Below are positions 1 to 5,748 of a stretch of DNA of 8,349 bases, one piece after another. Below the pieces are notes generated by a model that made no database searches, had not been told where the DNA came from, and worked only from the letters and a program-made list of their open reading frames with translations. A program made the translations under genes and the position numbers. The stretch covers positions 1 through 8,349 of the forward strand of contig JADDPM010000066.1 of the NCBI GenBank assembly GCA_016781885.1, read 5' to 3'. Within the stretch, counting starts at the first letter, position 1. Each line of letters starts with the position of its first letter. This DNA comes from Rubrobacter sp. Its GTDB lineage: Bacteria; Actinomycetota; Rubrobacteria; Rubrobacterales; Rubrobacteraceae.

Positions 1-132
1 CTAACCATGATGCTTGATGGGTCAGTCCCTTTGCAACCCGCTGTAGGACAAATCTACCAGAGAAACCCCGTTCTCCGACTCTGTTCCATTGTCCTATCAC
101 ACAATTTCATCTAAATAACATCTACGTTGGGA
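1..132. other. Non-coding leader region of the integrated element
   Basis: No convincing gene is seen here on either strand. A plus-strand frame stays open from the first base to about position 112 but resembles no family I recognise and becomes A/T-rich. The stretch is clearly richer in A+T than the chromosomal genes further right, which fits transferred DNA. It lies directly upstream of the HTH gene promoter. It does not contain the missing 5' part of the osmC gene, so the other end of the element must lie left of the window. Confidence 0.5.
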
Positions 133-141
133 TGGTATAAT
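133..141 (+). promoter_or_regulatory. Extended -10 promoter of the HTH-recombinase operon
   Basis: The bases TGGTATAAT form a perfect consensus -10 hexamer (136-141) preceded by the TGn extension. No good -35 hexamer is seen 16-18 bases upstream, which is common for extended -10 promoters. Transcription would start near 148, about 30 bases before the HTH start codon. A repressor-like HTH protein encoded immediately downstream makes autoregulation at this site plausible, but I see no clear operator palindrome. Confidence 0.6.
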
Positions 142-177
142 GTATGCGCTGCTACACTACTGCTTATGGAGGTGAAC

Positions 178-381
178 ATGGATAAGCTGAGGGAGCTCAG
201 GAGGCTTAGGGTCCTGACGCTGCGCGAGTTGGAGGCAGAAAGCGGCGTCAGCTACAACACGATCTGGCGTCTGGAGAACGGTTACCGTCAGGCCCGGCCT
301 TCCACTATCCGCAAGCTCGCAGTAGCACTCGGGGTGGAGGCTTCGGAACTGGTCGTTGCGGGGGAGGGCAAGGATGCCTAG
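178..381 (+). CDS. XRE-family helix-turn-helix DNA-binding protein
   Basis: A 67-residue protein that is almost entirely one Cro/C1-type (XRE) helix-turn-helix domain. The core runs from about residue 2 to 57: LRELRRLRVLTLRELEAESG gives the first helices, VSYNTIWRLENG is the recognition-helix region typical of the family, and STIRKLAVALGVEASELV is the closing pair of helices. The start chosen is ATG 178, with the strong ribosome site GGAGGTG at 168-174; an earlier in-frame TTG at 127 would overlap the -10 element and is unlikely. The last eight bases overlap the recombinase start at 374, so the two genes are translationally coupled. In mobile elements such a protein usually represses the integrase operon or acts with the recombinase; which applies here is inference. 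Confidence 0.85.
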   Translation: MDKLRELRRLRVLTLRELEAESGVSYNTIWRLENGYRQARPSTIRKLAVALGVEASELVVAGEGKDA

Positions 382-2104
382 TGCTAACGGCCACGGCCCA
401 AAGCGTGCGATCCTCTACGCCCGCGTCTCCACAGAAGAGCAGGCGAGGAGCGGATACTCGCTGGCCCAGCAGATAGCAGCTCTAAGGGAGTATGCGGCTC
501 ATGAAGGGTATGAGGTCTTAGAGAAAGTTGTAGATCGCGGGCAGAGCGGGGCTACTTTAGAGCGACCGGGGATGGATCGGGTGCGGAGACTTGTAGCCGC
601 TGGCGGTGTCTCCGTGGTGATAGCGCAAGATCGGGACCGCCTTATTAGAGAACCTGCTTACCACTACCTCTTGCGGCGGGAGTTCGAGCAGCATGGGTGC
701 AAGCTGCGGGCGTTGAATGACCGAGGCGACGATAGCCCTGAGGGAGATCTTACCGACGGCATAATCGACCAGATAGCTAAGTTTGAGCGAGCCAAGACCG
801 CTGAGAGAACCCGCAGGGGGAGGCTTAGGAAGGCTCAGGAGGGCAGAGTAATCGCAGGCCGTACACCCAACTACGGCTTCCTTTTCAACGCTACGCGCGA
901 CGGCTACGTGGTAAACGAGGAGACGATGCGGGTGGTACGGCGCATATTCTGTATGGTCGGTGTCGAAGGCAGCAGCATCTACCATGTGGTCCGCTCGTTC
1001 GATAGTGAAGGCGTACCCTCTCCAACGGGAGGTCGCTGGAACAAGACTATGGTACGCAACATCATCATGAATGATCTATACCGTCCCCACACCTACGAGG
1101 AGATGGCCAAGTTAGTAAGCGCGCAGGTTGTCGCTCGCCTGGAGCCTCAGGCGCTTTACAGAGTATGGTGGTTCAACCGGCGGCGGGTGGTAGCCAAACA
1201 CGTGTCTGAGGAAGGACCAGAAGGTAGGCGCTATCGCAGGCGTAACCAGTCTAGGGCGAAAGATCGACAGGAGTGGATAGCCGTACCTGTGCCGAACGCG
1301 GGGGTACCGCGCGACACAGCGGATGCTGCAAGAAAGGCCATAGAGCACAACCGGGTTCCGTCCAATGCGGGGTTACGTTTCTGGCAGCTCTCGGGCAGGA
1401 TCGCTCGTTGCGAAGTGTGCGGCAGTGTCATGGAGCCACACACCGTGGGACGAAAAAACGGGAGGAAGCACTTCTATTACCAGTGTCGTCAGCGCTATAA
1501 CAACGGGCCTCGCGACTGCACAAACAGAAAAAGCGTTCGGGCTGAGGAGCTGGAGGACTTGGTCTGGGGTTTCGTCTCGGACCTACTACGAGACCCGGAG
1601 CGTGTGCGAGAGGGCCTAGAAGCGATGATAGAGAAGGAGCGAGAGGGGATTCACGGCGACCCGGAACAAGAAGCGAAGGCGTGGCTGGACAAGCTGGCTG
1701 AAGTGGACCGCAAGAGGAGCAACTTTCAGGATATGGCTGCTGAGGGACTCGTCACATTTGACGAACTAAGGTCGAAGCTCGCCATGCTCGAGGAGGTTAG
1801 CAAGACAGCCCGGCGAGAGCTGGCGGCACTCGCCCGACAGAGGGAGAAGGTAGAGGAGATGGAGCGCGACAAGAGCGCCTTGTTAACCTCTTATGCAGGT
1901 ATGGTACAGGGAGCCTTGGAAACCCTTACCCCTGAAGAGCGCCATCACGTCTATAAGTTGCTACGACTACAGGTTGTTGTGAGCCCCGATGGGCCAGCGG
2001 AGGTAAGCGGAACGTTTGGGACCGACATTGTTATTTGTAGTTCAGAAACGACGTCAAGCAGACCTTCCACCTTACCGCTGACGAGAACGACCGCGAGACC
2101 ATAG
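374..2104 (+). CDS. Large serine recombinase (site-specific integrase)
   Basis: A 576-residue large serine recombinase that would cut and rejoin att sites to integrate or excise the element. The N-terminal resolvase domain (about residues 10-150) has YARVST with the nucleophile Ser19 and Arg17, and RLIR giving the usual catalytic Arg89 and Arg92. A recombinase DNA-binding domain follows (about 165-330). A zinc ribbon has four cysteines at 346, 349, 371 and 382. A charged coiled coil (about 425-520) is typical of large serine integrases. The start is ATG 374 after the purine-rich GGGGAGGG at 360-367, overlapping the HTH gene; a TTG at 356 is less likely. Third positions are less G/C-rich than in the chromosomal genes (481-540 is 29/60 G+C, against 44/60 at 3781-3840). 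The last roughly 20 residues are low-complexity Ser/Thr/Pro/Arg and are encoded by DNA that is osmC sequence in another frame, so the C-terminus is probably chimeric. Confidence 0.93.
   Translation: MPSANGHGPKRAILYARVSTEEQARSGYSLAQQIAALREYAAHEGYEVLEKVVDRGQSGATLERPGMDRVRRLVAAGGVSVVIAQDRDRLIREPAYHYLLRREFEQHGCKLRALNDRGDDSPEGDLTDGIIDQIAKFERAKTAERTRRGRLRKAQEGRVIAGRTPNYGFLFNATRDGYVVNEETMRVVRRIFCMVGVEGSSIYHVVRSFDSEGVPSPTGGRWNKTMVRNIIMNDLYRPHTYEEMAKLVSAQVVARLEPQALYRVWWFNRRRVVAKHVSEEGPEGRRYRRRNQSRAKDRQEWIAVPVPNAGVPRDTADAARKAIEHNRVPSNAGLRFWQLSGRIARCEVCGSVMEPHTVGRKNGRKHFYYQCRQRYNNGPRDCTNRKSVRAEELEDLVWGFVSDLLRDPERVREGLEAMIEKEREGIHGDPEQEAKAWLDKLAEVDRKRSNFQDMAAEGLVTFDELRSKLAMLEEVSKTARRELAALARQREKVEEMERDKSALLTSYAGMVQGALETLTPEERHHVYKLLRLQVVVSPDGPAEVSGTFGTDIVICSSETTSSRPSTLPLTRTTARP
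2036..2052. other. Probable attachment-site junction between element and osmC
   Basis: Left of here the DNA codes for the recombinase; right of here a different frame codes for the C-terminus of an OsmC-family protein. The osmC frame has a stop (TAG 2038-2040) immediately before recognisable sequence starts at about 2041-2050. The changeover is therefore placed at about 2036-2052. Large serine integrases often sit next to their own att site and insert into coding genes, so I read this as an attR/attL-type hybrid site. The exact crossover dinucleotide cannot be fixed without the other end or an empty site. Confidence 0.5.
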
Positions 2105-2202
2105 AGCGAGTGCTCGGGGTGTACGCGGATAGCTGCCCCGTTGCTCGATCTATCAAGGACAGCATCGAGATCTCCAGCGAGCTAGACCTCACCACGAGAT
2201 AG
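2041..2202 (+). pseudogene. OsmC/Ohr-family protein, C-terminal remnant
   Basis: The frame 2041-2202 encodes 53 residues that match the end of OsmC-type peroxide-detoxifying proteins. It starts with FRNDVKQTFHL, the beta strand before the last helix, then DRETIERVLGVYADSCPVA. The CPV motif at 2134-2145 carries the second redox cysteine of the family. It ends with the closing strand IEISSELDL. OsmC/Ohr proteins are about 130-150 residues, so roughly the first two thirds, including the other catalytic residues, are missing. There is no start codon or ribosome site of its own, and a stop lies just upstream at 2038. The recombinase frame overlaps 2041-2104. The simplest reading is that the element integrated inside osmC and this is the right half. 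The family call is fairly sure; function is certainly lost in this arrangement. Confidence 0.75.
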
Positions 2203-2242
2203 CGCGAGACCCCTCCACACAGGCTCTAGGACGGGACTCGCG
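2203..2242 (+). terminator. Possible osmC terminator hairpin
   Basis: CGCGAGACCC at 2203-2212 can pair with GGGACTCGCG at 2233-2242: nine pairs with one A-A mismatch and a 20-base loop, starting directly after the osmC stop codon. The position suits a terminator, but no run of T follows. Confidence 0.35.
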
Positions 2243-2259
2243 TATTAGAATCGGGGTTG

Positions 2260-2265
2260 TATAAT
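2260..2265 (+). promoter_or_regulatory. -10 element for the dsbA-like gene
   Basis: A perfect TATAAT lies 24 bases before the preferred TTG start at 2290, placing the transcript start near 2272. No good -35 hexamer is visible and the TGn extension is absent. It implies that the DsbA-like gene had its own promoter and did not depend on read-through from osmC. Confidence 0.45.
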
Positions 2266-2289
2266 GTTCCTGTTCTCTTGGAGGATCTC

Positions 2290-2944
2290 TTGAGTGAAGA
2301 TAGCCGTGCCAAAATTACAGTCTTCAGCGACTACGTATGCCCGTTTTGCTATCTGGAGGAGCCAGACCTCGCCCACGTAAAGGAAAAGTACGGCGACGAG
2401 GTGGAGGTGGACTGGCGGGCCTACGAGCTGAGGCCCTACCCCATTCCGACCCTCGACCCGGACGGTGAGTACCTCCACCGCGTCTGGAACGCCTCCGTCT
2501 ATCCAATGGCGAGGTCCTTAGGCATGACTCTTACGCCTCCCGCCAGTCCAGCCCCGGAGCCGCAAGGCCCACGAGGCCGCCGAGTACGCCCGCGAGGAGG
2601 GCCGGTTCGAGGAGATGCACTCCGCCCTCTTCAAAGCCTTCTTCGAGGACGGTAAGGACATCGGCGAAGAAGAGGTGTTGCTGGAGATCGGGGTTACCTC
2701 AGGGCTCGGCCGCGAGGGGCTCCGGGTAGCATTAAGGGAGGACCGTTACGCGCAGAAGGTGATCTCGGACGAGGAGCTATCGCGCAGGCTTGGCGTGACT
2801 TCCGTGCCGACCATGTTCGTCGGTCTCGCCGGTGAGCCGCTGGAGGAGGGGGAGGCCATCTCCGGCGCTCAGCGCTATAGCGGGCGTCTCGAAAGCGTCG
2901 TCGAGCGGACCGTGTCACGCATCCCTCGCGGCTCTCGACGGTAG
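2290..2944 (+). pseudogene. DsbA/FrnE-family thiol oxidoreductase, frameshifted
   Basis: Two overlapping frames together encode one DsbA-family (FrnE/polyketide-type 2-hydroxychromene-isomerase-like) thiol-disulfide oxidoreductase. The first part has ITVFSDYVCPFCYLEEP, with the CPFC redox motif, and continues to LGMTLT. The reading then has to move forward one base at about 2536 (one extra C in ACGCCTCCC) to continue as LPPVQPRSRKAHEAAEYARE. That second part includes the cis-proline segment SVPTMFVG and runs to TAG 2942-2944. The repaired protein would be about 217 residues, normal for the family. Without repair, the first frame ends at 2655 with a nonsense tail. The start chosen is TTG 2290 after GGAGGA (2280-2285); TTG 2278 is an alternative. 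No signal peptide is seen, so a cytoplasmic FrnE-like role is likely. The shift could be real decay or an error beside a C run. Confidence 0.8.
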
Positions 2945-2962
2945 AGAGGCCGGGAAACATGT

Positions 2963-2997
2963 TGGTGCAACCCGGTAATATACGCTGGGCCGCACCA
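2963..2997 (+). terminator. Hairpin after the dsbA-like gene
   Basis: TGGTGC (2963-2968) pairs with GCACCA (2992-2997), and inside it CCCGG (2971-2975) pairs with CTGGG (2985-2989, one G-U), separated by a 2x2 internal loop, with a nine-base A/T-rich loop on top. It begins 18 bases after the stop codon. No T run follows, so its strength as a terminator is uncertain. Confidence 0.45.
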
Positions 2998-3085
2998 GAT
3001 GTTGGCCGATAATTCTGTATCATGCAGCATATGGGGTACGGTCACGGTAGCCAGCCTGTGGCGGTGCCTGGCGGAAGAAGATAAG

Positions 3086-3093
3086 TATACAAT
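3086..3093 (+). promoter_or_regulatory. Possible -10 region of the kinase gene
   Basis: TATACAAT offers overlapping -10 candidates TATACA (3086-3091) and TACAAT (3088-3093), about 40 bases before the kinase start. No recognisable -35 hexamer is seen. This is the best candidate in the 186-base gap upstream of the kinase, but it is weak. Confidence 0.35.
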
Positions 3094-3116
3094 TAGCGTT
3101 CGACGAGCAGAACGTC

Positions 3117-3123
3117 GGAGGTG
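3117..3123 (+). promoter_or_regulatory. Ribosome binding site that supports a CTG start
   Basis: GGAGGTG lies exactly seven bases before CTG 3131, the usual spacing. No ATG, GTG or TTG occurs in the kinase frame between the in-frame stop TGA 3125-3127 and the TTG at 3185. The two GTG codons at 3121 and 3124 are in another frame. This site therefore points to CTG as the start codon. Confidence 0.7.
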
Positions 3124-3130
3124 GTGAGTC

Positions 3131-4522
3131 CTGGAAACCCCGGTCGGAACGGTCCTTGGGGGACGTTACAGGGTACAGAGCACGTTGGGCACCGGCGGGA
3201 TGGCCATCGTCTACAAAGCTGAGGATGCGACCCTCGGGCGGGTGGTGGCGCTGAAGACGTTGCACGGTCACTTCGCCAGGGAGACCTCATTCCGGTCGCG
3301 TTTCAAGCAGGAGGCGCGGGTGATGGCCTCTCTGGACCACGGGAACATCGTCAAGGTCTACGATATCTCCCAGGATGGCGACGTCCCGTTTATAGTCGCC
3401 GAGTATGTCGGCGGGGGGGACGTCGGGGGCATGCTCAGGGATGCGCCCGACGGACGTCTTGGTGAGCGTTACACCAGGAAGGTGGCGGAGCAGCTCTTGC
3501 AAGCGCTCGCCTACGCGCATCGGCGCGGTGTTATTCACCGTGACATAAAGCCTTCGAACATCCTCATTACCAACGAGGGTACTGCCAAGGTCGCGGACTT
3601 CGGCATCGCGCGGCTTGTCGAGAAGGAAGAGTCGGCGGGGGAGCCCGGTGAGATCATCGGCAGCGCCCGCTACATGTCGCCGGAGCAGCTCAAGGGCGAG
3701 GAGACCACACCGCGCAGCGACCTGTACTCCGTCGGTATCCTCCTCTACCACTGCCTCACCGGCGCGCCGCCCTTCTCCGGCGACGCCAGGAGCGTGGCGC
3801 GACAGCAGATCCACGAAGACCCGACCCCGCCGCGCGAGCTGAACAAAGAGATCTCGGCGGGCATGGAGACGGTGATCCTCAAAGCCCTTGCCAAAAAGGC
3901 GGAGGACCGCTACCCCTCCGCTGAGGCGATGCTCGAAGACCTGCGGAACGACGTCCCCGGAGGCCGCGGCGCTCCCCGGCGCAAGAGGAGTCGGAGACCC
4001 CTCTTAAAGAGCCGCAAGGCGCTCGTCGCCTCCACGGCGACCGTCCTGCTCCTCCTGGGCGGCGGGACCGCCGTTGCCGGGCTCGGGTACGTGGACGTCG
4101 AGAACCTGTCGCTGCCCTGGCAGGCCGAGCAGGAGGCCTCGAACACCGCCCAGCCCGTCGCCAGCGACCCGCCGGAGATCCCGGGAGAGGAAGAGGATGC
4201 GCCGCGCGAGTCGCAGACGCCTTCGGCAGCCGCCCAGATCACGGCTCAGGAGACCGCCTCGGAGAACAGGGAGCAGACGCTCGCGTACGTACCGAACGTA
4301 GACAGCTACTTCGACTACTACGCGGAGGATCTTCTCCAGAGCCGCGGCTTCCGAACGCAGGTCGTCTACGAGTACCGCGAAGGCTACGCGGCGAAGGGGG
4401 TGGCCTGGGCCACCGACCCGACCAGCGGCACGTATGCTCCCGTTGGCTCGACCGTCACCATATACGCTACCCCCGTGGACGAGCCCCAGACCCCACAGGT
4501 CATCCTGCCCCCCATTCAGTAG
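3131..4522 (+). CDS. Membrane Ser/Thr protein kinase with one PASTA domain (PknB type)
   Basis: A 463-residue PknB-type kinase that phosphorylates Ser/Thr on cytoplasmic proteins and probably senses cell-wall fragments outside. The kinase domain (about 13-270) has the glycine loop LGTGGMAIV (19-27), Lys42, Glu61, HRD with Asp138, and DFG with Asp156. The activation segment 159-183 has no threonine. A basic stretch leads to one membrane span (about 297-318). Next come a Pro/Glu/Ser-rich linker and one PASTA domain (about 386-451; YVPNVDSYFD, then TDPTSGTYAPVGSTVTIYAT). The start is placed at CTG 3131 because METPVGTVLGGRYRV is the standard beginning of such kinases and the ribosome site fits. 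The next start, TTG 3185, would remove the first beta strand and begin inside the glycine loop. PknB proteins usually carry several PASTA repeats; here there is one. The neighbouring gene converges on it, so it is probably transcribed alone. Confidence 0.92.
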   Translation: METPVGTVLGGRYRVQSTLGTGGMAIVYKAEDATLGRVVALKTLHGHFARETSFRSRFKQEARVMASLDHGNIVKVYDISQDGDVPFIVAEYVGGGDVGGMLRDAPDGRLGERYTRKVAEQLLQALAYAHRRGVIHRDIKPSNILITNEGTAKVADFGIARLVEKEESAGEPGEIIGSARYMSPEQLKGEETTPRSDLYSVGILLYHCLTGAPPFSGDARSVARQQIHEDPTPPRELNKEISAGMETVILKALAKKAEDRYPSAEAMLEDLRNDVPGGRGAPRRKRSRRPLLKSRKALVASTATVLLLLGGGTAVAGLGYVDVENLSLPWQAEQEASNTAQPVASDPPEIPGEEEDAPRESQTPSAAAQITAQETASENREQTLAYVPNVDSYFDYYAEDLLQSRGFRTQVVYEYREGYAAKGVAWATDPTSGTYAPVGSTVTIYATPVDEPQTPQVILPPIQ

Positions 4523-4538
4523 GCCGGAGAAGCAAGCA

Positions 4539-4558
4539 GGGCCGGCATTGACCGGCCC
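4539..4558. terminator. Shared terminator hairpin between convergent genes
   Basis: GGGCCGG (4539-4545), a six-base loop and CCGGCCC (4552-4558) form a perfect seven-pair stem in the 63-base gap between the kinase stop and the end of the minus-strand DUF4870 gene. A second, weaker CCGAG/CTCGG pair follows. No T run is present on either strand, so the hairpin may act in both directions or mainly protect 3' ends. Confidence 0.6.
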
Positions 4559-4585
4559 CGAGCAGGCGTTGCCTCGGCGTAACCC

Positions 4586-5047
4586 CTAGGCGATCCTCTG
4601 CCCTCTGTCCACCATGTCGGCGATTATGGGATAGCGGTAATCCACTCCCTGGTTGACCTTATAGGCTGCGTAGCACTGATGTACGAAGGGGACGATGCCG
4701 AGAATGAATGCTAACGGCACCAGTACGAAAGCAGCTATGCCGAAAGTTACAAACGTCAAAACGAACGTAACGATAGCGTAGAGGACAAAAAAGACGATCC
4801 AAGCTACCTGGTACCAGAGCGACTGCAGGGCGTGGAAGGCGACCCTGTGGGATCTGTCCTTGTAGACCAGCCAGATGACCAGGGCTGCTATTGGACCGCC
4901 GATCCCGGTTATGAGGTTCAGGAGCACGCTCAAGTGTGCGAGCATGGACCAGGTCCGCTCGTCCTGAGGGCCTATCCCGCCGCCCACCGGTATACCCGTC
5001 AGCCTCGGCTCCTCCCGCTGGTTGCCGTAGTTTGGGTCCTGCTGCAT
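4586..5047 (-). CDS. DUF4870 (Tic20-like) small membrane protein
   Basis: A 153-residue membrane protein of the DUF4870/Tic20-like family. A polar N-terminus (about 30 residues) is followed by the family motif ERTWSMLAHLSVLLNLITG and IGGPIAALVIWLVYKDRS (first hydrophobic region, 34-62). The HRVAFHALQSLWYQ segment is the conserved signature before two more membrane spans (about 78-100 and 101-125). A short tail, YRYPIIADMVDRG, is also usual. The molecular role of the family is unknown. The start is ATG 5045-5047 with AAAAGGAG (bases 5053-5060 of the plus strand) five bases before it. It converges on the kinase gene. Downstream of its stop lies the shared hairpin. Length and motifs are complete and normal. 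Confidence 0.88.
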   Translation of the reverse strand: MQQDPNYGNQREEPRLTGIPVGGGIGPQDERTWSMLAHLSVLLNLITGIGGPIAALVIWLVYKDRSHRVAFHALQSLWYQVAWIVFFVLYAIVTFVLTFVTFGIAAFVLVPLAFILGIVPFVHQCYAAYKVNQGVDYRYPIIADMVDRGQRIA

Positions 5048-5078
5048 ATTCGCTCCTTTTGGCTAGTGTCACCTTGAC

Positions 5079-5084
5079 ATTATC
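5079..5084 (-). promoter_or_regulatory. Possible -10 element of the DUF4870 gene
   Basis: On the minus strand this reads GATAAT, five of six matches to the consensus. It would start a transcript near 5072, about 25 bases before the DUF4870 start codon. The best -35 candidate, TTGCGT, is only 15 bases away, so the promoter is weak or needs an activator. Confidence 0.35.
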
Positions 5085-5122
5085 CATTCATGCAATTGGA
5101 CGCAAGGTCCGTAGAGCGTCTC

Positions 5123-5662
5123 CTACATCTTCCCTCCTTTTGCCGGTACCTTCGCGAGGTACGCGCGACGCCGGTGCGTGACCAGGTGCCAGAGGAGGAA
5201 GACCGCAACCGGAAACGCGCACGCGTCCCCGGCGTCGAAGAGGGCCTCGTAGCTCCGGCCCGTTATGCCACCGGAGAGTCGTGCCGACTTCCCATGGCCG
5301 GGGCGCGAGGCGACCGCGCAGTTGCGGAAGAAGCTGAAGCTCGCGTCGTAGGTCCGGTCGCCGGAGGAGACGATGAGCTCGTCCACCGGGCGCGCTTTCG
5401 GGGTTCCGGCGAGCACCTCTTCGCCGCCCGCGACCATTCGCAGCCGCTTCTCCGACGCCTCGAACGTGGCGGCGTGGTCCATGAAGCGGAGCTCCGCGCT
5501 CTGGGTGCCGGCGAGGCGCAGATAACCGAACTCTTGACCGTCGCGGTCCAGGAGGGCGAACCCGGAGGCGAGGAGGCCGTTGGCGCGGGCGGCAAAGGCG
5601 CCGTCGAGGCTCTCGCGGAGGAGGTCCAGGGAGGAGAGGGCGTCTCTCGGTGCACGGTCCAT
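5123..5662 (-). CDS. Uncharacterised 179-residue protein
   Basis: I do not recognise a family with confidence. The strongly G/C-biased third positions on this strand show that it, not the overlapping plus-strand frame (5090-5713), is the gene. The N-terminal part is helical (DLLRESLDGAFAARANGLLA). A run of short beta-like strands follows, starting with FALLDRDGQEFGYLRLAG, in the style of tubby/LURP-one-like beta-barrel proteins; this resemblance is only an impression. Two cysteines are present, at NCAVASRPG and DACAFP, and the stretch ACAFPVAVFLLWHLVTHRRR near the C-terminus is hydrophobic. There is no signal peptide. The start ATG 5660-5662 has no ribosome site, but a -10-like TATAAG is placed so that transcription would begin almost at the ATG. 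The gene is 75 bases upstream of DUF4870 on the same strand and might be co-transcribed with it. Confidence 0.72.
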   Translation of the reverse strand: MDRAPRDALSSLDLLRESLDGAFAARANGLLASGFALLDRDGQEFGYLRLAGTQSAELRFMDHAATFEASEKRLRMVAGGEEVLAGTPKARPVDELIVSSGDRTYDASFSFFRNCAVASRPGHGKSARLSGGITGRSYEALFDAGDACAFPVAVFLLWHLVTHRRRAYLAKVPAKGGKM

Positions 5663-5670
5663 CGTAACCG

Positions 5671-5676
5671 CTTATA
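5671..5676 (-). promoter_or_regulatory. Possible -10 element giving a leaderless transcript
   Basis: On the minus strand this reads TATAAG (five of six consensus bases). With usual spacing, transcription would start at about 5663-5665, one to three bases before the ATG of the 5123-5662 gene. No -35 hexamer and no Shine-Dalgarno sequence are visible. Confidence 0.35.
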
Positions 5677-5748
5677 CGCGGGGGGACCTGTGGAGTTTCG
5701 CGGGGCGGGGTAGTACATTGGGCGTGACGGCTAAGAGAGGGTGTTTAT

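Noticed and set aside
1..120. Possible left att site or a repeat of the 2036-2052 junction
   Set aside because: I found no shared sequence longer than a few bases between this region and the junction, and no osmC-like translation.
557..985. Minus-strand frame of 142 codons inside the recombinase gene
   Set aside because: It is antisense to the recombinase catalytic domain and has no ribosome site or family motif.
2257..2259. TTG as start of the DsbA-like gene
   Set aside because: It overlaps the TATAAT element; TTG 2290 has GGAGGA in front and gives the normal N-terminus.
3185..3187. TTG as kinase start
   Set aside because: It lies within the glycine-rich loop and would delete the first beta strand; no ribosome site precedes it.
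3287..3814. Minus-strand frame of 175 codons inside the kinase gene
   Set aside because: It is a shadow of the kinase catalytic domain, whose motifs are unmistakable on the plus strand.
5074..5079. Perfect TTGACA on the plus strand
   Set aside because: No -10 hexamer follows at 16-18 bases and no plus-strand gene begins nearby, so it is probably chance.
5090..5713. Long plus-strand frame of 207 codons
   Set aside because: It covers the minus-strand 5123-5662 gene; the translation is low-complexity Glu/Ala/Arg/Gly and the third-position bias belongs to the minus strand.
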